Below, piece by piece: positions 27,844-38,875 of a stretch of 64,000 nt of DNA. Position 1 is the first letter of the stretch; every line of letters starts with the position of its first letter. Under the pieces are notes generated by a model. The model was not told the origin of the DNA. It did no database searches and saw only the letters and a program-made list of their open reading frames with translations. Origin of the DNA: Marsupella aquatica (lineage: Eukaryota; Marchantiophyta). Location of the stretch: NCBI GenBank assembly GCA_973895155.1, contig OZ316893.1, positions 62,001-126,000 on the forward strand, given 5' to 3'. The position numbers and the translations under genes are program-made.

Positions 27844-28250
27844 TATACTGCTTACTTCTTCAGATATATGCTATGAAACCAGGCAGAGACAAGACAGCCA
27901 CAAACGCAAGTTATAACAAAAGAAAGCACATACAAATGACAAGCAGAAACGAAACCCTCGGGTTGACAGAAATCGTAGCAACAGAGGAAGCGACAGAGGA
28001 AAGAGCACCACAAGGATGAAAACTACGGTACAAGGCCGTGAAACTCACCATCCACCAAACCCTGGATCACCGAAAACCCAGTCCAAATCCTGCAAACGCA
28101 CGATGTAAGGCCATTTGATCCGCAGTGTATCATGACAATCAATTAAACATGCAACGATTCACCACCTCAAAATTTCCAAACCAGACTGCTAGCGAATCCG
28201 CCTCACTTCAGTCTATGCCGAACAGACCAGTATACCGAATGCTCGGACTC
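27488..28250 (-). repeat. Direct duplication, copy 1 (5' flank + exon 1 of the kinase-like gene)
   Basis: About 765 bases match 30687-31460 in the same orientation, beginning at CTCAAAGGAAAAAACTCAAC and ending near GCTCGGACTCTT. The duplication covers the intron start, exon 1 and the presumed promoter. Confidence 0.9.
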
Positions 28251-28390
28251 TTTATGCCGACGGCCTCCTCGGTCGGCAGACAAGGAGTTGATCCGTTCCC
28301 GACCAGTTGTGCCTTGTGTAAACCCCCGGGCCTATATTTGAGACCTCCCAATGTTATCCGTTGCCGACCTGTTGTGCCTTGTGTAACCTC

Positions 28391-28498
28391 CGGGTCTATA
28401 TTTGAGAACCCCTATGTATATGTTTATGGTCCTTCCTTACTCCGGGTCTATATTTGAGAACCCCTATGTATGTGTTTATGGTCCTTCCTTACTCCTTA
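28391..28498 (+). repeat. Tandem duplication of a 54-bp unit
   Basis: Two near-identical head-to-tail copies of a unit holding TCTATATTTGAGAACC and TTTATGGTCCTTCCTTACTC. Diverged earlier copies of the front part, with GTTGTGCCTTGTGTAA, lie at about 28300-28390. Confidence 0.85.
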
Positions 28499-28559
28499 AC
28501 GATGTATTGGTACTTAGCCCTCCATTCGGGATTGCCCTTCATGATGCAAATCTTGGTCC

Positions 28560-28770
28560 TTCATTCAGGCTGCTCTACCCGCGGCCAATCTGGGCCGTCC
28601 ATTCAGGGCGCTCAATCCGCGGCTAATCTCTGCCCTCCATTTAAAAATGAACGGCCCAGATTGTTAGGGTTGAGGGCGTTCCTGCATCGCCATCCAACGG
28701 ACAGCTGCTATTGGACGGCCCAGATTTTGTTCAATGGGCCGGTGGTTTCCTGGGCGAGCGTTAATCTAGG
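28560..28770. promoter_or_regulatory. Site II (TGGGCC) + telobox promoter-like cluster
   Basis: Four GGCCCA/TGGGCC motifs (near 28587, 28652, 28718 and 28735) and one TTAGGGTT within about 150 bases. In plants the pair of site II elements, bound by TCP factors, and telobox marks promoters of ribosomal-protein and other growth genes. The likely target is the short frame starting 28782. Confidence 0.5.
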
Positions 28771-28781
28771 AGAGCAGCAGG

Positions 28782-28892
28782 ATGTGGCCACTTCCCATTT
28801 CACTTTCTGGAAACGCCGTCAGGCTGGAAGTTTGTCGTCTGTGCAGGAGCCATTTCCGTCTCGGCCGGGATGAGCTTTCTCTTGCATTCTAG
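28782..28892 (+). CDS. Short open frame downstream of the site II cluster
   Basis: ATG at 28782 opens a 36-codon frame (MWPLPISLSGNAVRLEV...) ending TAG. It sits where a transcript driven by the site II/telobox cluster would start, so it could be a first exon, but no donor, domain or downstream exon is clear. Function unknown. Confidence 0.25.
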   Translation: MWPLPISLSGNAVRLEVCRLCRSHFRLGRDELSLAF

Positions 28893-30324
28893 TCATTCTT
28901 CTTCGTGCCTCTCATTCCATGTTCATCGAGAGCTTGAGTAGATTCGGGTGTTTTGTCTGGGCTCAGGATGACCGGCTGCGGTGAATGTGGGTTCGGCTGT
29001 GCGTTGACAGTTGGAGCGCAACTCAGCTTGCTCTTTTTTTTCTTCTTCTTTTTTTCCCTTTTTTTCAATAAAACCCGCGAAACCCCGCGGGAAAGGAGGA
29101 CCAAACAGGCCAGGGCAAAGCCCACAAAGCCCCAAAAGGGAAAGAAAGCCAGGTGGCCAGCACCAAAGTCAAGCGAAGACAAAGTCAAGTGAAATCATGG
29201 CCAAGCAAAAACCTGAAACTAACTTCGAGTCAGCCCCAAAGTGAGGGGGAAGACAAAAAGCCTACTTCATCTGTGTCATAGGTAAGTGACACACTGAGGT
29301 CGCAGGCAAAGGAGCCCAGGGGACCCATCCAGGCATACCCAAAGACAACCGAGCCCCAGCCAAAGGAGCAAAGCACCTACAATCAAGGCAGGAATATCCT
29401 AATCCTAAATCTTAATATATTTCTAACCAGGGAATAGAAAGCACCTCTTAGAGGGTAATTGTAACATGCGAGCAAATAGTAGAATTTTTGCTTGCACAGA
29501 CAAGTTTTCCCCTTGTATTGGGCCCCAAAATCAGGTCCGGAATCTTCCTCACTAGCATGAAGACCCCGTTTGATCATCAAAAAAGGAGAAGATAATGACA
29601 TAGGAAATGAGTAAACATGAGCATGTTCTAGTCCCTTGAATGTACTGGGAGAAAACATTTGGACCAATTTTTACGAGGCAACTCTAGCCACCTGTTTTTA
29701 CCTCCATGTCCGATCATTCAAAATGACATTTGCTTCAGGCCAGCGAAATTGCTAGTCCAATCACACCAACACTTTGGGCCACTCACACGAGGTACGGGCT
29801 CCAGATACAGGCTCCCACACGTGAAAATTCCCACCCGAGGCAAAGCAAAAACGGAAAAGTATAGCGCAATTCCCGCGTGACAAGAATCCGCATCTCATTA
29901 CTGACGAGTCAAGGGTGATTAAGGCCGTTTGGAACCTAATCAAGTCACTTGCGAGTAAACGGGACAATTACCGTTTGAACCACAGGCGAATGCAAGGCGA
30001 ACCCTCCACTTAAACAAAGCAAGTCACCCTAAAACCTCCAGTCTTTGGAATCGTTCTCCCAATCATTTCCACCGCCTCCGTCTTGAGCTCGTTGATTTGG
30101 AACTGCTATTAGTATTACAAGTCCTCAACGCTCACCAGATCAAGTTCAGGTACGTGCCTCTCTGATCTTTTTTCAGTGAAGAACTCTGCGTCAAGGCATT
30201 CATTGTTTTTTAGCGTGGAAAGGCTTTTCATTTCACAAATGGCGTTCATTTTTAATCACTGTTTGGTTCTTGTAAGTGCAAAGACATGTCAGGGGTTCCA
30301 ACCATTCCTCCTAATGGGAAATGA
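28893..30324. other. Non-coding stretch
   Basis: A pyrimidine-rich patch at 29030-29075 runs into a short GC hairpin (CCCGCG...CGCGGG). Open frames on both strands over 28889-29244 overlap one another and look incidental. Nothing else recognised. Confidence 0.35.
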
Positions 30325-30642
30325 CGACTTGAGGTCCGTCGTTTCAACCCGGCAACGGATGGCCCTCTAGAAGACGACTCTCCGCCGAAGCATCAAACCA
30401 ATGTCGACACTGTCAAGGTCTCCGCAGATAGTAGTGTCCCAACCGCAGTAGGTCAGAAAGATCAATCTGTTGGATCATCATCATCATTGAGGCGAACACC
30501 AACGCCACCAAAGTCAGGTCTACCAGCGAAGTCTCCACCACAACCAAAGGTAGATGTCACACAGCGCGAGGCCCTAAACCCTAAATTCAGGTTTCAAACT
30601 CTCTCTGGCAATATGCTTGAACCATTATCCGACACCTCATGA
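30325..30642 (+). CDS. Possible Pro/Ser-rich exon
   Basis: A frame open for 105 codons without an ATG near its start reads RRFNPATDGPLEDDSPPKHQ and later SSSSLRRTPTPPKSGLP, ending TGA. It contains a telomere-like CCCTAAACCCTAAA read in frame. Codon make-up looks protein-like, but I see no domain. It lies directly left of the second exon-1 copy, in the place where a kinase exon would be expected on the other strand. Confidence 0.2.
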   Translation, partial: RLEVRRFNPATDGPLEDDSPPKHQTNVDTVKVSADSSVPTAVGQKDQSVGSSSSLRRTPTPPKSGLPAKSPPQPKVDVTQREALNPKFRFQTLSGNMLEPLSDTS

Positions 30643-30686
30643 TTTTTGGACCCTTTCCTAGAATTGCAGAATACTATCCATCTACT

Positions 30687-31460
30687 ACTCAAAGGAAAAA
30701 ACTCAACAAAAAGACAAATCAGAACAAGAACCAGAAGATACTGACGAGAAACACATTGCTGTGAAATTCAGTTGGAATTACCATCCGTAGAGTTTCCTTT
30801 TTGAAGCCGAATTGCAAACTTAATTGCCATTTCCAATATGTCAGGTGCCACTGGGAACACGCGCCGGATTATGGCTTCGAGCTCCAATTCCGACGACTCT
30901 AGCAACATAGTTACTCCGACCCAGCCAAGGCATAGTTTTGCAGCAACGTCTCGCAGTTGTGTTTCGTCATGAATAGTTCCCCGAAGCAGGTTCATAATAT
31001 TTTCTTCTTCACCACTCGCCATTGGATCTTGCAGGTTGAGCAATATACTGCTTACTTCTTAAGATATATGCTATGAAACCAGGCATAGACAAGATAGCCA
31101 CAGACGCAAGTTATAACAAAAGAAAGCACATACAAATGACAGGCAGAAATGAAACCCCTCGGGGTGACAGAAATTGTAGCAATAGAGGAAGTGATAGAGG
31201 AAAGAGCACACCACAAGGGTGAAAACTACGGTATGAGGCTGTGAAACTCACCATCCACCAAACCCTAGATCACCAAAATCCCAGTCAAAATCCTGCAACC
31301 GCGCGATGTAAGGCCTTCTGATCCGCAGTCTATCATGACAATCAATTAAACATGCAACAATTCACCACCTCAAAATTTCCAAACCAGACTGCTCGTGAAT
31401 CCACCACACACTTCAGTCTATGCAGAACAGACCAGTATATCGAAGGCTCGGACTCTTAGG
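30687..31460 (-). repeat. Direct duplication, copy 2
   Basis: Matches 27488-28250 in the same orientation, with flanks more alike than the coding exon inside it. Confidence 0.9.
30768..31043 (-). CDS. Second, diverged copy of the SAM-like exon
   Basis: An open 91-codon frame parallel to exon 1 of the kinase-like gene. Both copies share the N-terminus (LQDPMASGEEEN) and the C-terminus (LQKGNSTDGNSN when read through the donor). The middle, from VGV to the IRLQKG stretch, differs at many residues, for example LLVMSEKRLEDLIQRLF against LLESSELELEAIIRRVF. The donor GTAATTCC is kept, but no kinase exon lies downstream (left). It may be a stand-alone small protein, a first exon whose partner has been lost, or a spare module. 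Confidence 0.45.
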   Translation of the reverse strand: MLNLQDPMASGEEENIMNLLRGTIHDETQLRDVAAKLCLGWVGVTMLLESSELELEAIIRRVFPVAPDILEMAIKFAIRLQKGNSTDGNSN

Positions 31461-32411
31461 GCCGTCTTGCATATATGTAGACGGTCCTTCAAAAAATGGC
31501 CTTTCATACAAACGGTGGCAGCCCCTGAGTGAACAAAACTGCCCCCTGAACGAGGCCGTCTTGACGGCACTAAACTAGGACCTAGAAGGGCAAGGCACGC
31601 AAACCTTGCGACCCTTCACAGTCCCGACCTTTGCATGGCACAGAAGACAATGGCATTTGCTTTCCACATGTCACTGAACTGGGCTGCCTGTGATTTTGCC
31701 GTGCGCCTGATCCGGTCCTGGTTATCAACTCTCACTTGCTCGTACACGTAGGAGACCCTGCAAATTGCCCTACATATGAAATGCTTCAACAATTCACTGT
31801 GCGCTTCACCTGAACACTTCGCATGTGTTCCTGTCACTGCGACGTATTTGAACTTGAGAGCATCATGAGAGTGCTCGTGAGAGTGTAGAAATTGAAGTCA
31901 GCATATGGTAAGCTTTCAGCATTGAGACGACATTGAGAGTGTAGAAATAGATAAGGATTGTACATGCACTCAATAGCAGTCACTTTTGATCGTGCCTCCA
32001 GATTCTTTCAATTTGTAAGCTTTGAAACAACAACCACAGGGGTATAGCGACCGAGACAGCAAACAGGCAAACAGCAAATACTTTTCCTGTTTGCCTTATG
32101 CTGTTACCAGGAAAAAACATCTTGTACCAGGGGAAAGAACACACAATCAGGAGTTTAGAATTGTTTAAGTTGGAGTTAGTCCATTGCGGTGAGGGAGGAT
32201 ACCTTGTCATGAATCGCTGAACCACATAATAATTGAACCTCATATCCCAACACAAACAAGGGGGAGCATACATAAAAATGTCAAGGAATGCGCACAAAAA
32301 TGGTAGGTCCCACCACAATCGGCAACAAAATATATGAAAATAATACAAAATGAATGCAGCCCAAAACTTTATGGTATTATATGGTCCAAAATAAAAGCGA
32401 ACAACGTCTTG
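31461..32411. other. Non-coding stretch
   Basis: No domain recognised. A 73-codon minus frame (31616-31837) is open but unsupported. Confidence 0.35.
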
Positions 32412-32539
32412 ACTAGCGCCTGGCGCTATCTTATCGGTATTTAAGGAAACAAATAGTTGGCGTGGAGAACATCAAGCACAACACGATGATATTTAACGGT
32501 GTAGCCTAAATGACAAAATTATCAGCGTCTGGCGCTAAC
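32412..32539 (+). repeat. Left pair of TAGCGCC-T-GGCGCTA palindromes
   Basis: The outer site at 32414-32428 is a perfect palindrome around a central T. The inner site near 32523-32538 (CAGCGTCTGGCGCTAA) is a weaker version about 110 bases further in. Confidence 0.8.
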
Positions 32540-32639
32540 AAAACATGACGCGACATAAATAACACTATTCCGTTGACATACGACAAAATCAATATAACCG
32601 TTTGGACCGATAATACAACCTACATCATCATGATTCATG

Positions 32640-34171
32640 CTATAAACCATGAGCATTTTGCCTCTCTAATATGAGCCGAACCTCTCCAACAGTGAGAATT
32701 GGTTGGCTGGTCAATGTAGATTCCTCAATGTCTAGTTTGAAAACGGTAAGGAAAATCCAATACAAATGTTTGCAAGGCATATATGGATGTTTCTGAGAAT
32801 GTCGCCGGTAGAAATCCTCACACGAGCAAGTGGGGAAAATGCAAATTTGAACAAAGTAACAATTTGGCGTCCGCATATTTTTGTGCGTTTGCACCTTAAA
32901 CTGCTTTCCCCATGCATTCCCAATCGCAACATCCCACTCTCCCTGAATGGACATTGTCTCTTTTTTTGCAGACGCAATTCTGTTCATGTGACCCTGGGTA
33001 AGATTTGACCGAGGAACCGTATTCCTCCCATTCCGGCTTCGGAGACAAACATTGGGTTCGAGAAGATTCACATGTTCTGGAAAGATATTGACATTGATTC
33101 GAAGATCAAAATCTGACGGGGGTCTAGTTGTACGTTCATTTCCGCGCACTAGGGAGATTCCGTTGTCAAGAAGATATTGCAGCTCGTCTTCCAAAACATT
33201 TGTCCCTTTCAAAATGGGAAGAACATCAGGGAAAGGGGGCAGGTTCAATACACCTCGACGCGGGCGGCTTCTGTAACATGTATTGTTTGGGCAAAACCAA
33301 ATCATTTTGGTTATGGGTTCCCCCCTGAAAATGCGTTGTCCTTTGACAACAACGCCGATAACACCATGTGGTGAGGGAAATCCAACTTTTTCACGCGATT
33401 GTGACACTCGTCTCTTTCAGAATTACAGGAAAATGATCCGTTGCACTGAGGACCAGCGCCAAATTTTGAAGTTCGACGTAATTGCCATGCAGCTGGAGCA
33501 ACCTCAGTCTCACGGACAGGACACTCTTGTAACGGTTGCTGAAGCACGGAGGGAGCAGTCTGGGGAAGCCTCGTTGAACGCGTTCGGTCTCGAGCAGGAG
33601 GGGTATTGAAATTGACATCTTCTCCACCGCTCGAAATGTCACTTCCAGACAGATTAACAACAGGATTAACTTGAGGCATGGGGCCAGGGATAGCATCAAA
33701 CGTCGTGCGATTAAGATTCTTCCTTTTCATCAATCTAGTATTGGGCGAGGTGACAAGGATTTTATCATGCCTATGGGAGTCTTGTGGCAAGATATTCCCA
33801 GATGCATGTCCTTTCCTCTTCAAAGATTTGGTGACAACGTCTCCATTGAGAGGTGCACGTCTCTCCAAGTCAAACTCGGCAGCATTGGACAGTAGCATAT
33901 TCATTGCATCTTCATACAACTTGGGGGAGCCTGCCTGGTCCGCTGATCGGAATGCGAGTTCCCAAATTGTGGGACCTTTTCCTCTATGCAACCCTTTCCG
34001 ATACGCAGTGTAAGCAGCAACCTGAGAAATAGCTTGATTTTGGTCCATTTCACATGCCTCAAAGAGGCCAACCTTTTTCTTCATTATCCATGCTTTCATA
34101 CCTGCATGCACGGACTCTGATCCTATACAATTAGGAATCTTAGCCCCTTCTTTGACACTCTTGTTATGCAA
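32640..34171 (-). CDS. SWIM zinc-finger protein of the palindrome-bounded unit
   Basis: Two overlapping minus-strand frames make up the gene: 34171-33311 (286 codons, basic and Ser/Pro rich, with SGSDISSGGEDVNF and TRSTRLPQTAPS) and 33407-32640 (255 codons). The second holds GVIGVVVKGQRIFRGEPI, NLPPFPDVLPILKGTN and, near its end, a SWIM-type finger CSCEDFYRRHSQKHPYMPCKHLYW (C-x-C ... C-x-H). SWIM fingers bind DNA or proteins and are common in Mutator-type transposases and FAR1-related proteins. The switch of frame at about 33310-33430 needs either a short intron or a frameshift; I could not settle which. No DDE/RNase H core is seen, which sets it apart from a usual MULE transposase. Confidence 0.5.
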
Positions 34172-34208
34172 TTACATAGAATAAATTGTCTGTTACGCAA
34201 CAAGAAAA

Positions 34209-34341
34209 CACTAGCGTCAGGCGCTAGTGAAGTGGAGTCTGTACCTAGAAGTAAAAACTGGCACTGTCCATTAAGGGACAACTTATTGCGTCGTATTGTG
34301 TCATATGACAGTTTGAATAAATGATAGCGCCAGGTGCTAGT
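34209..34341 (-). repeat. Right pair of palindromes
   Basis: The inner site at 34209-34229 (core CTAGCGTCAGGCGCTAG) and the outer site at 34323-34341 repeat the spacing of the left pair, in inverted order. Confidence 0.8.
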
Positions 34342-34521
34342 ATTAAAGGATGCTATGGTATTGTAATATTTGAATATGGATACAAACATTTTGTAATGAG
34401 AATATATGTGATGCCTAGCCAGGAATCCCTCAGCCAGTTAAGTGGGTAAAGCAAGAGTGCACCCTAGAAACACCTTAGTATAGGGACAAAACAAGGAAAA
34501 TATAAACAATTAGGAGCGACT

Positions 34522-36771
34522 ATGGAACCCGGGCCGAGGCCGGAGGTAAGGACGCTGGGGGTGAAAACACGATTAGGGTTAGGGCGCGCTAAGCGTCGGC
34601 GGCTAGGAATGACCAACGGGAGAAAGGACCAGAGGAGGAGAGGGGTAAGGAGCGCTTGCAGGGAATGGTGGCTCATTTGCGAGCACAAACTTGGCAGACG
34701 ACTACAGGAGGCCAACTACTGTCAGCTGCTTAGGCAAGCACTCGGGGAGAGAGTAGATACCGATGATCGACCTAAGGAGGGTATGAGCAACGTCAATCAA
34801 GCGGCACATTTCTGGGGATGCCTGTTCGAATGGGCAACTGAGTACATTAAGACTTACGAGGACGAAGAATCAGAAAGAGCAGCTCGAGAACGGCAGGAGC
34901 TTGCTCGATTGTGGGAGCTGCAGAAGACGGCTTTCTTAGGAGGCGAACTCATCAAGGCCGAGTTCTTGTGGACTCCTACTTCCAATCAGCTCGACGATCT
35001 TCTGTTTTGCAAGGACAGAATCGTCGGCATTCGAGAGGCCATCAAGAATTGCAACGACATACACTGGGAATTGAAGGGTAGCAAGGAGAGGTGGACCCAG
35101 GCAACGGTGCTAGGAGAAACATCCACGGCAGCCGAGATGAAGAGGAAGGGAGCCGTCAACGAAGAAGCCACCCCGGCAAAAAGAACAAGGTCGGCTGCAC
35201 CAAAGAAGCCAGCCGAGCAGCAGAGCCGGAGGCAGGGAGAAGCCGAAGAGGAGGAGGTCGATCCCATCAATGCCATTCCAACCAGGGATGACACCTGGGA
35301 AGGCTGGGCGGCAACCCTACCGGAGGAGGTGCAACTACATTTTGCACGGGAGGAGGATGCATGCTTTACGGCCATGCAGACCAAGAAGTACCAAGGCTTC
35401 ATGGCCGGATCTGGCTTGGAGGCCTTTGTAAGATTACCATGGCTAAAGCCGGAGGTGCCGGATTCAGACCTATTAGAGTTCGTGGGGTCATGGGAACCCG
35501 AGACCAATTCCACGAGGGTATATGGGAAGGATTTCTATCTTACTCCCAAGGTGATTGCCGAAGTGTTTGGCTTGCCGATAGGCAATAAGACCAAAGTTGA
35601 TACCAGGAAGACCTTGCCTGACAAGGAGTTCCGGTCGTTCCCCGGGCCATCAACGAAGAATGGCTTCTTCCGGAACACCTGCACCAACCCGCACATAGGA
35701 GAGATGATCAACTTCTTGCGGGTGACCATGCATTGTAACTTGCCGAGGGCAGAGATCGGCAAGGCACAGGTCTATCTGGCAGAGAGGCCAGACCCAAGCC
35801 GGGACTATAACGGGTACCTCCTCAACCAATTGAAGAAGATCTTAAAGGAAGAGCAGTAGGTAATCGGCCTAGGGAGCGTGTTGCGGCTTGGCTATCACAT
35901 GCCGCTATTGTGCCGGTATGCCAGAGGACAGACCTTTGCCCCAATACTTCCCCTGCAGGTAAGGGCACCCGAGGAAGCTCCAGAATAGAGGCCGGTAGCA
36001 GAGAAGCCTCAACCACCTGTTAGCCCTACGATTGAGCAGGTGTTTAGGCCAAGGAAAAAAGACTTGCCGATGTAGCAACCAAGCATGCAGAATTTGCTGA
36101 AATTGCTGGAGAAGGAAAAGACGACACCGGCACCGGCTTTGGCAGCGGCACCAATACAGGACACTGCCCCAGAGGTAAGCCTAAGCCAACTTAGGAGGGA
36201 AAACCCCTTTACCGGAACTAAGGAGAGAATTAGGCCAGAATCCAAGCCGGGAGTTCGAATGTACGTGGGAGCCTCAAGCTCTGAATCTGAGGTAGAACAA
36301 CCTAAAGCTCCTACCGGCGAAGAGGAGAGGGAGAAGCCGGAAGTCCAAGCAGTGGAGGAGGCAGTGGAGGACTGCAGCCATGATAACTCCGGCTATGGGT
36401 CGGACCATCACGTTCCAGGAGTAAGGACCTGTGGCCGGTTTATCCCCACGCTTCCAAGGGTAGTTCGAGGGGACCCCAACCAGCAGAGTAGCCCCGAGTC
36501 TCCCCCACCAGATGTTGCTCCCCCGAGCTTTGACGGCATAAAGCAGACGGCACAGGAATTTCAGGAGCGACTTAGGGAAGCAGAAAAGGCAGCCCTGGCT
36601 AGGGAAAAGGATTTGCCAGGAGGAGATTGGCCGGAGGACATCAGGCGGCTAGCCGAAAAAGGAAGCAAACCTCTAGCCACGATTGAAGAGATCCGCAAGC
36701 CGCAAGACGGCTTGGGAGCAGAGGCCGCGATGGGCGATGCCGATCACTTCTACTTACTCCACCTACGCTAA
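34522..36771 (+). pseudogene. Plant-mobile-domain-like ORF, N-terminal part
   Basis: One frame from ATG 34522 to TAA 36771 is broken by three stops, all TAG (35857-35859, about 35986 and about 36074). It has a basic N-terminus, a nuclear-localisation-like AKRTRSAAPKKP (about residues 216-227) and a segment FVRLPWLKPEVPDSDLLEFV...FYLTPKVIAEVFGLPIGN. This resembles the D-x-L-x2-V-x2-L-G-L-P core of the plant mobile domain, a module carried by Ty3/Gypsy and Mutator elements and by the Arabidopsis MAIN/MAIL proteins. An acidic Pro-rich linker follows. Near 36760 a one-base shift moves the frame to the coiled coil at 36772-38185. The assignment rests on motif and context, so it is moderate. Confidence 0.5.
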
Positions 36772-38185
36772 AAATAGAGCCATGGAGTATGGTGAGATGT
36801 GTGGGGAACTTGCGCTCAGCATCTTTGGGGAGGAGTTGGAGGTAGGACCCTTTTTCCAGAGGGAGCAGTTGGAGAAGCACCAATTAGAAGAAGCGATGGC
36901 TTTAGAGAGAAGCAAGAAGGACGAGGTCATCCGACGGCTTAGGAAGATGGAAGCCGAGATTGAAGATCTAAGGGCGGCCAAGAAAGCCCAAGATGAACTG
37001 CGGATTAAGCGGCATGAGCTGAACATCATGCAGGGGCAGTTGGATACCGCGCAAGCTGATAATCAGATTATCAAGGATAAACTGACTCAGACCCAAGGAG
37101 AATTGGCCGACGCAATCAAGGACAGGGAGAAGTGGAAGAAGGAGCTGAGAGACGCAGAGGAGGCCCAAATAGCAGCCAACAACCGGGTCACGGCGGAGAC
37201 TCAAAGAAGGGAGAGGTCGTTGAAGGGAGAGCTTGAGGTCATCCGCAGAGCCCTTGAGCAGAAGGAGGCCGAGTTGGGGAAATCCTATCAAGGGATTATT
37301 GCGCTACAGCAGGAGCTTGCGTCCCTGACGGCCAGCTTCAAGGCCGACCTGCGGGAGAAGGACGCCCAACTCGACCAGACTTATGCCAAGATGAATAACA
37401 TGGAGTCTGAGGTCGTAGCAGAGCTCGACAAGGAGCTAAGAGCAACCCAGGAGGAGAGGGCTACCACCAAGAAGGAATTGGAGGAAGCCCACAGGGAATT
37501 GGAGGAAGCCCACAGGGAATTGGAGGAAGCCAAGAACGAGCTGGAGGAGGCATGTAAGGACCTGGATGAGACCCAGGAGGAGTTGGAGGAAATCACGAGG
37601 AAGATGGAGAACCTACAGCGGCGGGCCGACAACCAAACAGAGCGGCTGAAGAAACAAGCCGCAGTATTTAAGTGCTTGTCTTCATCAGGCCCAACTCCAA
37701 TTGGGGCAACCAAGTTACCAGGAGTGGTACTGGCCGAAGAACAAGCCGCGCCACCTGCACCAGTGACGGAAGTAAGTGGGAAGGGGAAGGGACCGGCTGT
37801 GGAGATAGTGAAGAAGAAGAAGCGGAAACCTTCGGGGTCCGGAGGTTATTTGACCCCTCAAGCCGTACTCAAACCGGTACCAACCTCTGGCATGAACTCG
37901 GCAGTAGATCCCACTATCACCGAAGGTGGGGATGGCGCGGCCCAAGCCGAACTTCTCAGTAATGAGGCCGGTATCCCAGATCCACCTCTTGAGCAGGCCG
38001 GGGAGACCGTAGCCGTATTGGAGGCTGTGGCCAAAGCTGAGGCCGAAGCCGAGGGTGGGCCCAGTCAGGCCGAGGAAAAGTTGACTCGGTCAGAGGCAGG
38101 TAATCTGTCAGAGGACGGACCAACGGCAGTGGTTGCGGAGGGAGCGTTGGGGGCGTCCATTGAGGATCCACCACCGGTGTCGTGA
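36772..38185 (+). pseudogene. Coiled-coil C-terminus of the mobile-domain-like ORF
   Basis: Open to TGA at 38185. It starts EYGEMCGELALSIFGEEL, then about 270 residues of heptad-rich Glu/Lys/Leu sequence with a tandem ELEEAHRELEEAHRELEEA, then an Ala/Glu/Pro tail. The ORF at 39400-41490 has the same order, a mobile-domain-like part and then a coiled coil, although the sequences differ. Confidence 0.6.
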
Positions 38186-38767
38186 CGGTGCAAGGGCGCC
38201 GTTCCTTTTAGGAAGGGCGGACATGGAGGTAGGAGGCGTGAGTGGGCAGGGCGGGCGCTGATCTCCAAGTTTAGACTTAGGATCAGGACCAGGAGGCGGC
38301 CCTGACACTTGGGATGTGGGATTTCGGATCCAAGGTAGGAGCAACACTTGTGCTCCTGCCTTGCTGTACATAGGTAGATTACAGGCAGGTAGATTACTGT
38401 TAGGTAGGTGTGACGCCGCCGGTACGGCGGGTAATGAGTGATTCGGTCTAACTGCGCTCGGCACGCGCGTTAGGAGTGTCTTAGGCCACTATTATTAGCA
38501 TAACGACAGTATTTAGGTAATCATTATGGGTAGGACATCATTAGGCAATAAGGGGGAATTCAGGTTCGGACTGGCGGTGGGTCGCCATTCGCACACCCGG
38601 GTTACGAGCGTGGAGGGGCCCCTCCCTCGGGTCCATATAACAAACTTAAGGAAGCGGCCACTCATACGCGCTGACTCAGACCGGCGGAGTGGCCGGTACA
38701 CCACAAGCGTGAGCGGTTCAGCCTATGGGCGTCGAGGAGACGTCGGGGGATCGACAAGCCCTCAGGG

Positions 38768-38774
38768 TATAAAA
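38768..38774 (+). promoter_or_regulatory. LTR TATA box, copy 1
   Basis: TATAAAA followed by GGGG, about 360 bases into the LTR. Transcription would start near 38800, placing the LTR open frames in R-U5. Confidence 0.75.
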
Positions 38775-38875
38775 GGGGAGCCGACCCTTTGTAGTGCACC
38801 AGTCCATCAGTCCACGCGCCAGCTTCAATCCCAGCTCTCTCGTTCACTCTTAGTAGCTGCTGCTATCTCCTCTGA

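Larger units (their letters stand above)
32412..34341. mobile_element. Small transposon-like unit with paired palindromic repeats and a SWIM gene
   Basis: ACTAGCGCCTGGCGCTATC at 32412-32430 is mirrored by the reverse complement of 34323-34341 (one mismatch). A second site of the same kind lies about 110 bases inside each end. The minus-strand SWIM gene fills the interior. The arrangement is that of a DNA transposon with terminal or subterminal transposase sites. The exact ends and target duplication are not resolved, and no DDE transposase is present, so it is either non-autonomous or the SWIM protein is itself part of the machinery. Confidence 0.5.

Noticed and set aside
28889-29188. Overlapping frames of 70-99 codons on both strands
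   Set aside because: No domain, and each frame is mirrored by another on the opposite strand; composition effect.
29011-29244. Processed-retrocopy poly(T)/poly(A) tail at 29030-29075
   Set aside because: The tract is an interrupted CT/T run with no coding sequence attached on either side.
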